Positions 52,757-62,551 of a DNA stretch of 64,000 bases are shown here, one piece after another (the stretch's first letter is position 1; every line of letters starts with the position of its first letter). The position numbers and the translations under genes were made by a program. The stretch spans positions 62,001-126,000 of the forward strand of contig JAEZFK010000037.1 of the NCBI GenBank assembly GCA_023437715.1. The letters run 5' to 3'. The stretch is from Bacillota bacterium. Its GTDB lineage: Bacteria; Bacillota; Clostridia; Lachnospirales; Lachnospiraceae. The notes below the pieces were generated by a model, which saw only the letters and a program-made list of their open reading frames with translations, was not told the DNA's origin and ran no database searches.

Positions 52757-53652
52757 GTGGTATTGATCTTTTTCTGATGAAAGGCTTTCCGGTATTGGGT
52801 GGGGGTCATTCCCTCGTATTTCTTAAAAAGCTTCATGAAATACTTCTCATCCCGGAAGCCGCAGGTGCTGGCGATAAAGTAAATGGAAAGATCCCTGCTG
52901 GTCAGCAGATTTTTTGCAACCGATATTCTGGTCTGATTTAAGTAATTGAGAAGAGATTGTCCTGTGTATTTCTTAAACAGGGCGGTCAGATAAGTAGGAT
53001 GGTAGTTAAAGCGCTCCGCAATATAGGCCACTGTCAGGGGCCTGTCATAATGGGTGCGGAGCCATTCGATGATATCTAAGATTTTCACCGGCATATCGGA
53101 CTGAAGGAAGCTGCCGCTTTGAAAGGACTCGTTCATGACCTCAAAAACCAGGAGGCTGAGGGCGTAATGACACCTCCAGGTAGCGGAGTAGTTTTCCCTC
53201 TTGGCAATATCCAAAAGCTGGACAAAGAGCAGATGAGACCGTTTGTTTACGGCCAGCTTTCCGTATTCCGGTATCATGAAATTCTCCAGATGGGAAGTGG
53301 AGGTATGGTCTGCCCCGGTTTTTAAGACTGTTTCATGGCGCAGCAGGCTGCCCTTTGTGTAAAGGACATAATCAGGATCCCTGATGTAAAAATGCACCCA
53401 GTAGTAGGAAAGAAAGCCTTTAGAGGGCTTGTACCCGTAATGCAGCGTATTTGACAGAAGAAGTATGAATTCATTTCCTCTCACATCATAATTATTATTG
53501 CCCTGTGCGATGTGCAGGGTCCCTTCTACAACAAGAATAAGCACAAAAGAATCAATATTTCTCTTGGGATGGACAAACCCGTCATCTGATATAAGATTCC
53601 CGCACGACACATATTCCAGCGGATAGCTGGCATCTGCAATACAATAAATCAT
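52753..53652 (-). CDS. AraC-family transcriptional regulator
   Basis: The start at 53652 has AAAGGAGG five bases upstream; an in-frame ATG 21 codons earlier has no such site. The 299-aa protein has an N-terminal cupin-like sensing domain (about 1-150: EGTLHIAQGNNNYDVRGNEFILL) and a C-terminal double helix-turn-helix (about 190-290: LTVAYIAERFNYHPTYLTALFKKYTGQSL and IASTCGFRDEKYFMKLFKKYEGMTPTQYR). It is divergent from the sugar importer and GH127 genes, so it very likely activates them in response to an arabinose-containing sugar. Confidence 0.93.
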   Translation of the reverse strand: MIYCIADASYPLEYVSCGNLISDDGFVHPKRNIDSFVLILVVEGTLHIAQGNNNYDVRGNEFILLLSNTLHYGYKPSKGFLSYYWVHFYIRDPDYVLYTKGSLLRHETVLKTGADHTSTSHLENFMIPEYGKLAVNKRSHLLFVQLLDIAKRENYSATWRCHYALSLLVFEVMNESFQSGSFLQSDMPVKILDIIEWLRTHYDRPLTVAYIAERFNYHPTYLTALFKKYTGQSLLNYLNQTRISVAKNLLTSRDLSIYFIASTCGFRDEKYFMKLFKKYEGMTPTQYRKAFHQKKINTT

Positions 53653-53698
53653 AGAACCTCCTTTCCTGACCTTTCGGCCACAGGCCTTTTTTGCCATC

Positions 53699-53727
53699 AT
53701 TTTATCATGTCTCAATTCCCCCTGTAA
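53699..53727 (-). promoter_or_regulatory. promoter of the araC-like regulator
   Basis: On the minus strand TTACAG (53722-53727) and TAAAAT (53699-53704) have a 17-base spacer, 47 bases before the start. Confidence 0.6.
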
Positions 53728-53782
53728 ATGCTATAATTTAACACTATCTTGGAAATGACCACTTTTTATTGCGTTCTGTAAG

Positions 53783-53810
53783 TTGTTAAGATTTCTGTTC
53801 ATGCTAAGAT
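53783..53810 (+). promoter_or_regulatory. promoter of the sugar importer operon
   Basis: TTGTTA and TAAGAT with a 16-base spacer and a TG extension two bases before the -10 (TGC-TAAGAT). Sub-consensus boxes fit a promoter that needs the divergent AraC activator. Confidence 0.5.
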
Positions 53811-53861
53811 TAAAGCATCAGTAAAGAAGAACCAGTGAAATAATTTTCAAGGAGGAAAAAA

Positions 53862-55220
53862 ATGAAAAAGAGAAAAATGGCTTCTCTGGGACTGGCTGCA
53901 ATCATGGCGGCGTCTATGGCTGCGGGGTGCCAAAAATCCCCACAAACCGCGGTTTCCGACAATGGAGCGGCAAATGTATCCCAGGGAAATGACAATTCAA
54001 AGGACAGCGGAAAAAAGGTGGAGCTCACTTTTATGGGCTGGGAGGCTTCCCCCCTGGAAACCCAGGCGGTCAAGGACGGAATCGCCGAATTTGAAAAACA
54101 GCACCCAAATATAAAGGTGAATTATACACCTGGACTTGCCGGCTCTGAATATAATGCAAAGCTCATATCCTCGGCTGCGGCAGGCTCCATGCCGGATGTC
54201 ATGTTTGTGGCATCGGAAAGCTACCGGGAGCTGGTAAAGAAAGGCGCCCTGTATGATATCACAGATCAGTTTACGGAAGAATTCCCATTAGACGACTTTA
54301 TAGAGTCCTCCCGGACCATCATGCAGGTGGACGGAAAGGTGTACGGGCTGTCGGCATGTACCGTATCTCCCATTTTATATTACAACAAGGACATTTTCGA
54401 TGCGGCAGGAATCCCCTATCCCAGCTCAAAGCCGGAAGAGGCAATGACCATCAGCGAGTTTAGGGAGCTGGCAAAGAAGCTTACAAAGGACAACATCTAC
54501 GGGGTTTACGGCCTTGAAACCGTGGCGGATACCTTAAATGCACAGCTTCTTTCCAACGGCGGTTCCAGGTACAATGAGGACTATACAAAAAGCACCATGA
54601 ACTCTCCACAGAACAAGGAAGTATTTGAGACCATTAAGGCCATCCGGGTGGAGGACGGTTCCGCGCCGGATGCGACCACTTTGGATTCTGTAGGCATGAC
54701 TGCAAAGCAGATGCTTCAGACCGGAAAGGTGGCCATGCTCATTGACGGTTCCTGGTCCCTTCAGGAGCTTGCGGCTTCCGGAATGAATGTGGGAATGGCT
54801 CCCCTTCCGGCCTATGACAAGGTGCTCACAACCGGCCAGGCTCATTTGCACTGTATCTCCAACACCAGCAAGCACAAGGAAGAAGCATGGGAATTCCTCA
54901 AGTTCCTATCAGGCATGGATTATCAGGGACAGCTTGTAAAGCAGGGGCTTTGGATGCCCAACCGGATTTCCATGTATGAGGAGTCTGCGGTAAACCAGTG
55001 GTATGATGAAAAGGTCCATGGCGACAGCTACCGGAATATGCTGGACTATTTTAAGAACGCACAGGTAGATCCGGGCGCTCTCCAGAAATCCACAAAGGCA
55101 AGAGATATCATTGCAGAAGAGACCGATATGTACTTTAAACAGGATGCGGATTTGGATACCATGCTTGAAAACATAGACAGAAGGATTAATGAGGCCATTC
55201 AGGAATCCATGCAGTCATAG
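53862..55220 (+). CDS. extracellular sugar-binding lipoprotein of an ABC importer
   Basis: The 452-aa protein starts after AAGGAGG and has a lipoprotein signal with lipobox AAGC (Cys about residue 23), then a type 1 solute-binding fold (VELTFMGWEA, PDVMFVASESYRELVKKGALYDIT, and KVAMLIDGSWSLQELAASG). Such proteins bind mono- or oligosaccharides outside the cell and feed them to the permease pair encoded next. The operon partner GH127 suggests an arabinose-containing ligand. The specificity is inferred, not shown. Confidence 0.93.
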   Translation: MKKRKMASLGLAAIMAASMAAGCQKSPQTAVSDNGAANVSQGNDNSKDSGKKVELTFMGWEASPLETQAVKDGIAEFEKQHPNIKVNYTPGLAGSEYNAKLISSAAAGSMPDVMFVASESYRELVKKGALYDITDQFTEEFPLDDFIESSRTIMQVDGKVYGLSACTVSPILYYNKDIFDAAGIPYPSSKPEEAMTISEFRELAKKLTKDNIYGVYGLETVADTLNAQLLSNGGSRYNEDYTKSTMNSPQNKEVFETIKAIRVEDGSAPDATTLDSVGMTAKQMLQTGKVAMLIDGSWSLQELAASGMNVGMAPLPAYDKVLTTGQAHLHCISNTSKHKEEAWEFLKFLSGMDYQGQLVKQGLWMPNRISMYEESAVNQWYDEKVHGDSYRNMLDYFKNAQVDPGALQKSTKARDIIAEETDMYFKQDADLDTMLENIDRRINEAIQESMQS

Positions 55221-55235
55221 CTGAGGAGGATCTGT

Positions 55236-56126
55236 GTGAAGAAAAATAAAATAACCAAACTTAAGAATGACGGCAAATGGGCATGGCTCATGCTGGCGCC
55301 CAATGTGATCGGGTTCTTTCTGTTCATGCTGGTTCCCGTTGTGGTCACCCTGATGCTAAGCTTTACCCAGTATGATATGATCACTCCGCCTAAATTTATC
55401 GGACTGACCAATTATATCAATCTGGCAAAGGACCCTATCGTAGGGCAGGTCACCCTTAATACGGTTCTTTACACGGTCATGGTGGTTCCCGTAGGCATGT
55501 GCGTTTCCCTGCTGCTGGCCGTGCTTTTAGATCAGGAAATCGCTTTCCGGAGATTTTACAGAGCTGCTTTCTTCCTTCCGGCCATCACCTCTATGGTGGT
55601 GGTGGCCATTGTGTGGCAGTGGGTCTACAATCCGGAATTCGGGCTTTTGAATTATTTTCTGTCCCTGATCGGAATAAAGGGGATGAAATGGCTTCAGGAT
55701 GCCAGAACCTCCTTATTTTCCCTGGCCGTTGTAGGAATCTGGAAGAATTTAGGCTACAACATGATCATCTTCCTTTCCGGGCTCCAGGGGATATCCACCA
55801 CCTACTATGAGGCCTCCACCTTGGACGGGGCCAACAAGCTCCAGCGGTTCTGGTACATCACCCTTCCCATGTTAAAGCCCACCACCTTCTTTATATTCGT
55901 CATGTCGATTATCAGCTCCTTCCAGGTATTCGACCAGGTGATGCTTATGACAAAGGGCGGCCCCGGCCGTTCCTCCTCGGTGCTGGTCCATTACTTATAT
56001 CAAAATGCATTCGTGTATTTTAAGCTGGGCTATGCCTGCGCCATTGCCTATCTGCTGTTCTTTATTGTAATGATTGTCACTGTATTTAACATGTACCAGG
56101 AAAAAAAGATGGGAAGCATATATTAG
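55236..56126 (+). CDS. sugar ABC transporter permease 1 (MalF-like)
   Basis: The 296-aa product has six membrane helices and the carbohydrate permease EAA-like loop in YYEASTLDGANKLQRFWYITLPMLKPTTFF. The start is GTG after GAGGATC. It is 15 bases downstream of the binding protein gene and 9 bases before the second permease, so it belongs to the same operon. Confidence 0.94.
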   Translation: MKKNKITKLKNDGKWAWLMLAPNVIGFFLFMLVPVVVTLMLSFTQYDMITPPKFIGLTNYINLAKDPIVGQVTLNTVLYTVMVVPVGMCVSLLLAVLLDQEIAFRRFYRAAFFLPAITSMVVVAIVWQWVYNPEFGLLNYFLSLIGIKGMKWLQDARTSLFSLAVVGIWKNLGYNMIIFLSGLQGISTTYYEASTLDGANKLQRFWYITLPMLKPTTFFIFVMSIISSFQVFDQVMLMTKGGPGRSSSVLVHYLYQNAFVYFKLGYACAIAYLLFFIVMIVTVFNMYQEKKMGSIY

Positions 56127-56135
56127 GAGGGAGAA

Positions 56136-56969
56136 ATGGTCAGTAAAAAGAAACGTATTCCGGGAATCGTCATCACCCATTTGCTATTGATTCTGGGAAC
56201 CTTGATTATGCTCGTTCCGTTTTTATGGATGGTGTCCTCGTCCTTTAAAAGCCTCAATGAGGTCTTTGTCTTTCCGCCCAGGCCCTTTGGGAAGAAAATT
56301 GTCTGGGAGAATTACACCCAGATATCCAGCAGATTTAATTATTTTGCATATTTCATGAACAGCATTAAGGTGTCAGTCTGGGTGGTGCTTTTTCAGGTGA
56401 TGACATCTGCAAGCGCAGGCTTTGTATTTGCAAAGCTGAATTTCAGGAACAGAGATAAAATATTTACCCTGTATCTGGCAACCATGATGATCCCCTTCCA
56501 TGTTACCGTCATAACCAATTTCCTTCAGATGGCGAAGTACGGCCTTGTAAATACCCTTTGGTCGCTGATGCTTCCCGCCTCTGTGTCGGCCTTTGGCACC
56601 TTTCTTATGCGGCAGTTTTTCATTACAGTACCCGATGAACTGATGGAAGCGGCAAAGGTTGACGGCTGTAATCCGGTAAAAATGTTTTTTACAATCGCCC
56701 TGCCCATGGCAAAGTCCACCATCGCAACCCTGTGCATTTTCAGCTTCATGGGAGTGTGGAACGACTATTTTACTCCCCTTATCTATTTAAATGATTCCAG
56801 AAAGTACACCCTGCCTCTGGGGCTTGCCAGCATGCAGGGGATGTATTCCACCAACTGGCCGGTCCTTATGGCGGCCTCGGTGATCGCGGTGATTCCGGTG
56901 CTGATTGCATTTCTTCTGGCTCAGGATGCGTTTGTAAAGGGAGTCATGATGTCAGGATTAAAGGAGTAA
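56136..56969 (+). CDS. sugar ABC transporter permease 2 (MalG-like)
   Basis: The 277-aa protein has six membrane helices and the EAA loop DELMEAAKVDGCNPVKMFFTIALPMAKSTIATL. AGGAGGG precedes the ATG. It pairs with the permease upstream. No ATP-binding subunit is encoded in the operon; in Firmicutes such importers often share a general MsmK-like ATPase from elsewhere. Confidence 0.94.
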   Translation: MVSKKKRIPGIVITHLLLILGTLIMLVPFLWMVSSSFKSLNEVFVFPPRPFGKKIVWENYTQISSRFNYFAYFMNSIKVSVWVVLFQVMTSASAGFVFAKLNFRNRDKIFTLYLATMMIPFHVTVITNFLQMAKYGLVNTLWSLMLPASVSAFGTFLMRQFFITVPDELMEAAKVDGCNPVKMFFTIALPMAKSTIATLCIFSFMGVWNDYFTPLIYLNDSRKYTLPLGLASMQGMYSTNWPVLMAASVIAVIPVLIAFLLAQDAFVKGVMMSGLKE

Positions 56970-57011
56970 GCCCCTAAAAATAAAAAAAGAGAGGATCAGG
57001 AGACAATTAAT

Positions 57012-58955
57012 ATGTTAAGCAAAAAGATGACCCCCGTATCATTGAAAGATGTAGATATCAAGGACCGTTTCTGGAAGGGCTATATGGAGCTGGTCCGGAA
57101 CCGGGTGATTCCATACCAGTGGGATGCCTTAAACGACAGGATCAAGGGCGCGGACCCCAGCCACTGCATGCAGAACTTCCGTGTGGCAGCAGGGATAGAA
57201 GCCGGAGAATTCCAGGGAATGGTGTTTCAGGACAGCGATGCCTACAAGTGGCTGGAGGCAGCTGCCTATTCCCTCATGTGGCATAAGGATGACCGGCTGG
57301 AGGCCCTTGCCGATGGCGCCATTGAACTGATCGGCTCGGCCCAGCAGGAGGATGGCTATTTAAACACCTATTATATCATCAACGGCCTGGAGAAACGGTT
57401 TACAAACCTGATGAACAACCATGAGCTTTATTGCTGCGGCCATATGATTGAGGCTGCAGTGGCCTATTACAAGGCCACCGGAAAGAGAAAATTCCTGGAT
57501 ATTGCCATCCGTTTTGTGGACTGCGTGGACAAAAACCTGGGATTGGAGGAAGGGAAAAAGCCCGGCTATCCGGGACATGAAGTGATTGAAATGGCTCTGG
57601 TTTCCCTCTACGGCGTCACCGGGGATGAGAAGCATTTGAAGCTGGCAAAATACTTCATCGACCAGAGAGGACAGTCTCCCCTCTATTTTGAAGAGGAACG
57701 CAAAAAATACGGGAACCGGTGCGACTGGCTGGACAGCAGCTTCGGATACCAGTATTATCAGGCCGGTCTGCCTGTCAGGGATCAAAAGGCCGCGGAAGGC
57801 CATGCGGTGCGTGCCGTTTATCTGTATTCGGGTATGGCGGATGTGGCCGGCGCCACAGGGGATGAAGCGCTGATGAAGGCCTGTGAAGCCCTGTGGAACA
57901 ACATTGTGGAAAGGCAGATGTACATAACCGGAGCCATCGGCTCCACAAGCCACGGGGAGTCCTTTACCTTTGACTATGACCTGCCCAATGATACCATTTA
58001 TGCGGAAACCTGCGCTGCCATCGGGCTCATCTTCTTTGCACGGAGAATGCTTGAAATCACCGGGGACAGCCGCTATGGAGATGTGATGGAGCGGGCTCTT
58101 TTCAACGGCGTCATCAGCGGAATGTCCCTGGACGGACAGAGGTTTTTCTATGTGAATCCTTTAGAGGTGGTGCCGGAGTCCAGCGAAAAGGACTACAATA
58201 AATTCCACGTAAAGCCGGAACGGCAGAAGTGGTTCGGCTGCGCCTGCTGTCCGCCTAATGTGGCCCGGCTTCTTTCCTCCATCGGCGGCTATGCCTATGA
58301 ACAGAATGAGAAAGAGCTTTTCATGAACCTGTTTATCGGCGGCGGGATTGACGCCGTGGTCGGGGGCAGGAAAAACCATATCAGTGTGGAAACCAGCTAT
58401 CCCTGGAGCGGAGAGGTGAAAATAACCATTGACAATGAGCAGGACACGGATTTCACCTATGCCCTCAGGATTCCGGGCTGGTGCAGGAATTACACCTTAA
58501 AGGTAAACGGGAAGGAAGAGGAGTACTCTGTAGAAAAGGGCTATGCCCGCTTCACCCGCACATGGAAAGCAGGGGATGTCCTTCTGCTTCAGATGGAGAT
58601 GCCTGTGGAGCTCATAGGGGCAAATCCCCGGGTCAGGGAAGATGTGGGCAAGGCTGCGGCAATGCGGGGGCCTCTGGTGTATTGCCTGGAGGAGGCGGAT
58701 AACGGAGACCAGCTTCAAAGGCTTTATATAAAAGAGAACGCCAGATTTACGGTGACGGAGGAGCCTGGGCTCCTTGGCGGGGTGGTTACGATCCAGGGGG
58801 ATGGAAAACGGCTGTCCGAAGACGGATGGAATGACCATGTGCTGTATCAGCCCCTTGGGGAGCAAAGGTTTGAGGACCGGAAATTGAAGTTCATTCCCTA
58901 TTATACATGGGCAAACCGTGGGAAAGGAGAAATGATCGTCTGGGTGAGGATTTAA
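57012..58955 (+). CDS. GH127 beta-L-arabinofuranosidase
   Basis: The 647-aa protein lacks a signal peptide, so it acts inside the cell. It has the GH127 zinc and catalytic pattern: Glu332 and Cys334 in YAETCAAIG, and Cys412-Cys413 in FGCACCPPNVARL, at the same spacing as Glu338, Cys340, Cys417 and Cys418 of Bifidobacterium HypBA1, where a Cys is the nucleophile. It would release L-arabinofuranose from imported oligosaccharides, such as those from plant hydroxyproline-rich glycoproteins. It ends the importer operon. Confidence 0.93.
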   Translation: MLSKKMTPVSLKDVDIKDRFWKGYMELVRNRVIPYQWDALNDRIKGADPSHCMQNFRVAAGIEAGEFQGMVFQDSDAYKWLEAAAYSLMWHKDDRLEALADGAIELIGSAQQEDGYLNTYYIINGLEKRFTNLMNNHELYCCGHMIEAAVAYYKATGKRKFLDIAIRFVDCVDKNLGLEEGKKPGYPGHEVIEMALVSLYGVTGDEKHLKLAKYFIDQRGQSPLYFEEERKKYGNRCDWLDSSFGYQYYQAGLPVRDQKAAEGHAVRAVYLYSGMADVAGATGDEALMKACEALWNNIVERQMYITGAIGSTSHGESFTFDYDLPNDTIYAETCAAIGLIFFARRMLEITGDSRYGDVMERALFNGVISGMSLDGQRFFYVNPLEVVPESSEKDYNKFHVKPERQKWFGCACCPPNVARLLSSIGGYAYEQNEKELFMNLFIGGGIDAVVGGRKNHISVETSYPWSGEVKITIDNEQDTDFTYALRIPGWCRNYTLKVNGKEEEYSVEKGYARFTRTWKAGDVLLLQMEMPVELIGANPRVREDVGKAAAMRGPLVYCLEEADNGDQLQRLYIKENARFTVTEEPGLLGGVVTIQGDGKRLSEDGWNDHVLYQPLGEQRFEDRKLKFIPYYTWANRGKGEMIVWVRI

Positions 58956-59003
58956 AATTATCAGCTAAATTATCCTGTTTTTATAAAATTATTCATATTT
59001 TTG

Positions 59004-59033
59004 TTGAAAAACCATTAGTTTATACCATATAAT
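59004..59033 (+). promoter_or_regulatory. hppA promoter
   Basis: TTGAAA and TATAAT with an 18-base spacer, about 36 bases before the start of hppA. Confidence 0.7.
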
Positions 59034-59069
59034 GGAATTATCACAATATAAAACAGGAGGTATGAAGTA

Positions 59070-61154
59070 ATGGATGCAATTTATTTTGTGTCAATGGGGT
59101 CATTGTTGGGGATCATCTTTGCCTGGGTTATGTTTCATCGTGTTAAAAAGCAACCAGAGGGCACCTCGGAAATGGCCCGGATCTCTGAGGCTGTAAGAAA
59201 AGGGGCGAATGCCTACTTGAGACGTCAGTATTCAGGGGTTGCAATATTCTTTATCGCAGTATTTTGTATTTTACTGATTATGGCATTTAATGGTTTCTTA
59301 AGCTTTTTTACCCCGTTTGCATTTTTAACGGGCGGCTTTTTCTCCGGCCTGTCCGGATTCATAGGCATGCGTACAGCGACTATGGCGAACTGCAGAACCG
59401 CAGAAGGGGCTTCAAAAAGTTTGAATAAAGGGCTCCGGGTGGCATTCTCAGCCGGTTCGGTTATGGGCTTTACCGTAGTCGGACTCGGCCTTTTAGATCT
59501 TTCTATCTGGTATTTCATTTTAAACGCAGCCTTTCAGAATCTTCCGGTGGACCAGCGCATTACGGAAATAACCGCCAATATGCTGACTTTCGGAATGGGC
59601 GCATCCAGCATGGCTCTTTTCGCCAGGGTTGGCGGAGGTATTTTTACCAAGGCGGCCGACGTTGGGGCTGATCTTGTGGGTAAGGTAGAAGCCGGTATTC
59701 CCGAAGACGATCCGCGCAACCCGGCTGTTATTGCCGATAATGTAGGGGATAATGTAGGTGACGTAGCCGGAATGGGCGCTGATCTCTACGAATCCTATGT
59801 AGGCTCTATTGTATCAACGGCAGCTCTTGCAGTTGCTGCGGGATACGGAATCAAGGGCGTGTCCATCCCCATGCTGCTGGCAGCCCTGGGGGTTGTGGCT
59901 TCCGTCATTGGTACATTTTTCGTTAAGACAGAGGAAGGCGCCTCCCAGAAGAACCTTCTCAAGGCCCTTAGAACCGGTACCTATATCAGTGCAGTGATCA
60001 TCATTATCGCAGCATTTTTCGTAATAAAGCTGATGCTTCCCGACCATATGGGTCTCTATGCCGCCGTCCTTTCCGGACTGATTGCAGGCGTGCTCATCGG
60101 AGCTATTACAGAATATTACACATCAGATACCTACAGCCCAACCAAAAGGCTGGCTCAGTCCAGTGAAACAGGAGCTGCAACCGTAATCATCAGCGGATTA
60201 TCCCTTGGCATGCTTTCCACTGTGGCGCCGGTAGTGATTGTGAGCATTTCTGTCCTTGTAAGCTATTACTGCTCCGGAGGCGCCAATGACTTCAACCTGG
60301 GACTTTACGGCATCGGTTTATCTGCAGTCGGAATGCTGTCCACCCTGGGCATTACACTGGCTACGGATGCTTACGGCCCCATCGCCGACAATGCCGGCGG
60401 CATTGCCGAAATGACACATATGGATGCTTCTGTAAGACAGAGAACAGACGCCCTGGATTCTCTTGGCAATACAACCGCTGCTACAGGAAAAGGATTTGCC
60501 ATCGGTTCCGCTGCCCTGACGGCTCTCGCACTGATTGCTTCCTATGTTGACAAAGTACATCAGATTCAGCCTGGTTTAATTCTGGATTTAAGCATAACCA
60601 ATCCAAAGGTACTGGTGGGATTATTGATTGGCGGAGTGTTGCCGTTCTTATTTGCAGCTCTCACCATGGAGGCCGTAGGAAAAGCCGCCCAGTCCATTGT
60701 ACTGGAGGTCCGCCGTCAGTTTAAAACCATAGTTGGAATTATGGAAGGAAAAGCAGAACCGGATTATGCCGCCTGCGTTGATATGTGTACAAAATCAGCA
60801 CAAAAGCTGATGGTTGCACCGGCCATGATAGCCGTTGTCATTCCTATTGTAATCGGCCTTTTATTAGGGCCGGAGGGTGTATGCGCTCTTCTTGCAGGCA
60901 ATACCGTTACCGGCTTCGTTCTCGCTGTCATGATGGCGAATTCCGGAGGCGCATGGGATAACGCAAAGAAATATATTGAACAGGGCGCCCATGACGGAAA
61001 GGGAAGCAGCCAGCATAAGGCCGCCGTGGTGGGAGATACCGTAGGAGATCCCTTTAAGGATACCTCCGGACCTTCCATTAACATTCTCATAAAGCTTACT
61101 TCCATGGTTTCCATTGTATTTGCATCACTTGTCCTGGCTTTCCACTTATTATAA
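59070..61154 (+). CDS. hppA: K+-dependent membrane-bound pyrophosphatase (ion-translocating)
   Basis: The 694-aa protein has about 16 membrane helices and the pyrophosphatase core DVGADLVGKVEAGIPEDDPRNPAVIADN followed by VGDNVGDVAGMGADLYESY. The motif GNTTAATGKGFAIGSA has Ala and Gly where K+-independent pumps have Lys and Thr, so it is of the K+-dependent class. In anaerobic Firmicutes these enzymes pump Na+ (some H+) out using pyrophosphate. AGGAGG precedes the ATG; the gene stands alone with its own terminator. Confidence 0.96.
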   Translation: MDAIYFVSMGSLLGIIFAWVMFHRVKKQPEGTSEMARISEAVRKGANAYLRRQYSGVAIFFIAVFCILLIMAFNGFLSFFTPFAFLTGGFFSGLSGFIGMRTATMANCRTAEGASKSLNKGLRVAFSAGSVMGFTVVGLGLLDLSIWYFILNAAFQNLPVDQRITEITANMLTFGMGASSMALFARVGGGIFTKAADVGADLVGKVEAGIPEDDPRNPAVIADNVGDNVGDVAGMGADLYESYVGSIVSTAALAVAAGYGIKGVSIPMLLAALGVVASVIGTFFVKTEEGASQKNLLKALRTGTYISAVIIIIAAFFVIKLMLPDHMGLYAAVLSGLIAGVLIGAITEYYTSDTYSPTKRLAQSSETGAATVIISGLSLGMLSTVAPVVIVSISVLVSYYCSGGANDFNLGLYGIGLSAVGMLSTLGITLATDAYGPIADNAGGIAEMTHMDASVRQRTDALDSLGNTTAATGKGFAIGSAALTALALIASYVDKVHQIQPGLILDLSITNPKVLVGLLIGGVLPFLFAALTMEAVGKAAQSIVLEVRRQFKTIVGIMEGKAEPDYAACVDMCTKSAQKLMVAPAMIAVVIPIVIGLLLGPEGVCALLAGNTVTGFVLAVMMANSGGAWDNAKKYIEQGAHDGKGSSQHKAAVVGDTVGDPFKDTSGPSINILIKLTSMVSIVFASLVLAFHLL

Positions 61155-61172
61155 TAAAGACTACATAAAAAC

Positions 61173-61224
61173 AAAAAACCTTCAGGCCCGGCAGATTCCC
61201 TGCCGTCAGCCGGAAGGTTTTTTT
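61173..61224 (+). terminator. terminator after hppA
   Basis: AAAAAACCTTC pairs with GAAGGTTTTTT, enclosing an inner CGGCAG/CTGCCG hairpin, followed by a T-run. A-runs before the stem make it potentially bidirectional. Confidence 0.9.
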
Positions 61225-61339
61225 GCTTACCCACAGCCCCAATCTTACTCTTATAAATCCCTTGAATAAAAATATGAGCAATGTTAAAATATGAGCATAC
61301 ATGAGTCCAGAAAAAAGTTGAAAATAAGGAGGCTATTCC

Positions 61340-62551
61340 ATGGGAATTGTTAAAGCTATAACAACCGCTGTGGGCGGAGCATTGTCAGACCAGTGGCTTG
61401 AAGTGGTAGAAGCGGGCAATATGGATGATCAGACCGTATTTACAAGCGGAGTGAAGATCAGGAAAGGGTCCAATACAAAGGGAACGGATAACACGGTATC
61501 AGACGGTTCCGTCATCCATGTTTATCCCAACCAGTTCATGCTTTTAACTGACGGAGGCAAGGTGATTGACTATACCGCTGAGCCGGGCTATTTCACAGTA
61601 AAGAATTCTTCCATGCCCTCCCTCTTTAACGGCCAGTTCGAAGAGGCCATCAGGGAATCCTTTGACCGGGTGCGTTTCGGCGGACAGACGCCTACGGCCC
61701 AGAGAGTGTATTTCATCAATCTTCAGGAAATCAAGGGGATCAAGTTCGGCACTCCGACCCCCATTAATTACTTTGACCAGTTTTACAATGCAGAGCTTTT
61801 TCTGCGGGCCCACGGAACCTATTCCATTAAGGTGACCGACCCCCTTTTGTTCTATTCAGAGGCCATACCGAGGAACGCTTCCCGGGTTGTTGTGGATGAT
61901 ATCAACTCCCAGTATTTATCCGAGTTTTTGGAGGCTTTCCAGTCCTCGGTCAACCAGATGTCCGCCGACGGCATACGGATTTCCTATGTGGCCTCCAAGG
62001 GAAGAGAGCTGGGACAGTATATGTCCGATGTTCTGGATGACCAGTGGAATGCCCAGAGGGGAATTTCCATCCAGTCCGTGGGAATTGCCAGTATTTCCTA
62101 TGATGAAGAGTCCCAGAAGCTGATCCAGATGAGAAACCAGGGAGCCATGCTCAGCGATCCCGGCGTCCGGGAGGGCTATATCCAGGGCGCGGCTGCCAGA
62201 GGGCTGGAGGCCGCAGGAAGCAATTCAGGCGGCGCCATGGCCGGGTACATGGGCATGGGAATGGGCATGAATGCGGGAGGAGGCTTTCTGGGAACAGCTT
62301 CCAGCGCCAATATGCAGCAGATGGAAATGGAAAAGAGAGAGCGGATGGCGTCAGAAGCTTCTGCCAAAGCAGGGGCGGGAAGCCAGGCTTCCACTCCGTC
62401 CGACACCTGGACCTGTCCCTGCGGGGCGGTCAATACAGGAAAATTCTGTCCCGAGTGCGGCGCGCCCAGGCCTGCCGGTTCCTGGACCTGCGGCTGCGGA
62501 ACTGTTAATACCGGAAAGTTCTGCTCCGAATGCGGAAAGCCAAGGCCATGA
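61340..62551 (+). CDS. ydjI: SPFH-domain protein with two C-terminal zinc ribbons, YdjI-like
   Basis: The 403-aa protein has an SPFH (stomatin-like) fold over about 30-300, a Gly/Met-rich linker, and two zinc ribbons at the end (CPCGAVNTGKFCPECG and CGCGTVNTGKFCSECG). In Bacillus subtilis YdjI is encoded with YdjG and YdjH and works with PspA in membrane stress. Here the next two genes are YdjG- and YdjH-like, which supports the assignment. AAGGAGG precedes the ATG. The order differs, with the SPFH gene first. Confidence 0.88.
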   Translation: MGIVKAITTAVGGALSDQWLEVVEAGNMDDQTVFTSGVKIRKGSNTKGTDNTVSDGSVIHVYPNQFMLLTDGGKVIDYTAEPGYFTVKNSSMPSLFNGQFEEAIRESFDRVRFGGQTPTAQRVYFINLQEIKGIKFGTPTPINYFDQFYNAELFLRAHGTYSIKVTDPLLFYSEAIPRNASRVVVDDINSQYLSEFLEAFQSSVNQMSADGIRISYVASKGRELGQYMSDVLDDQWNAQRGISIQSVGIASISYDEESQKLIQMRNQGAMLSDPGVREGYIQGAAARGLEAAGSNSGGAMAGYMGMGMGMNAGGGFLGTASSANMQQMEMEKRERMASEASAKAGAGSQASTPSDTWTCPCGAVNTGKFCPECGAPRPAGSWTCGCGTVNTGKFCSECGKPRP

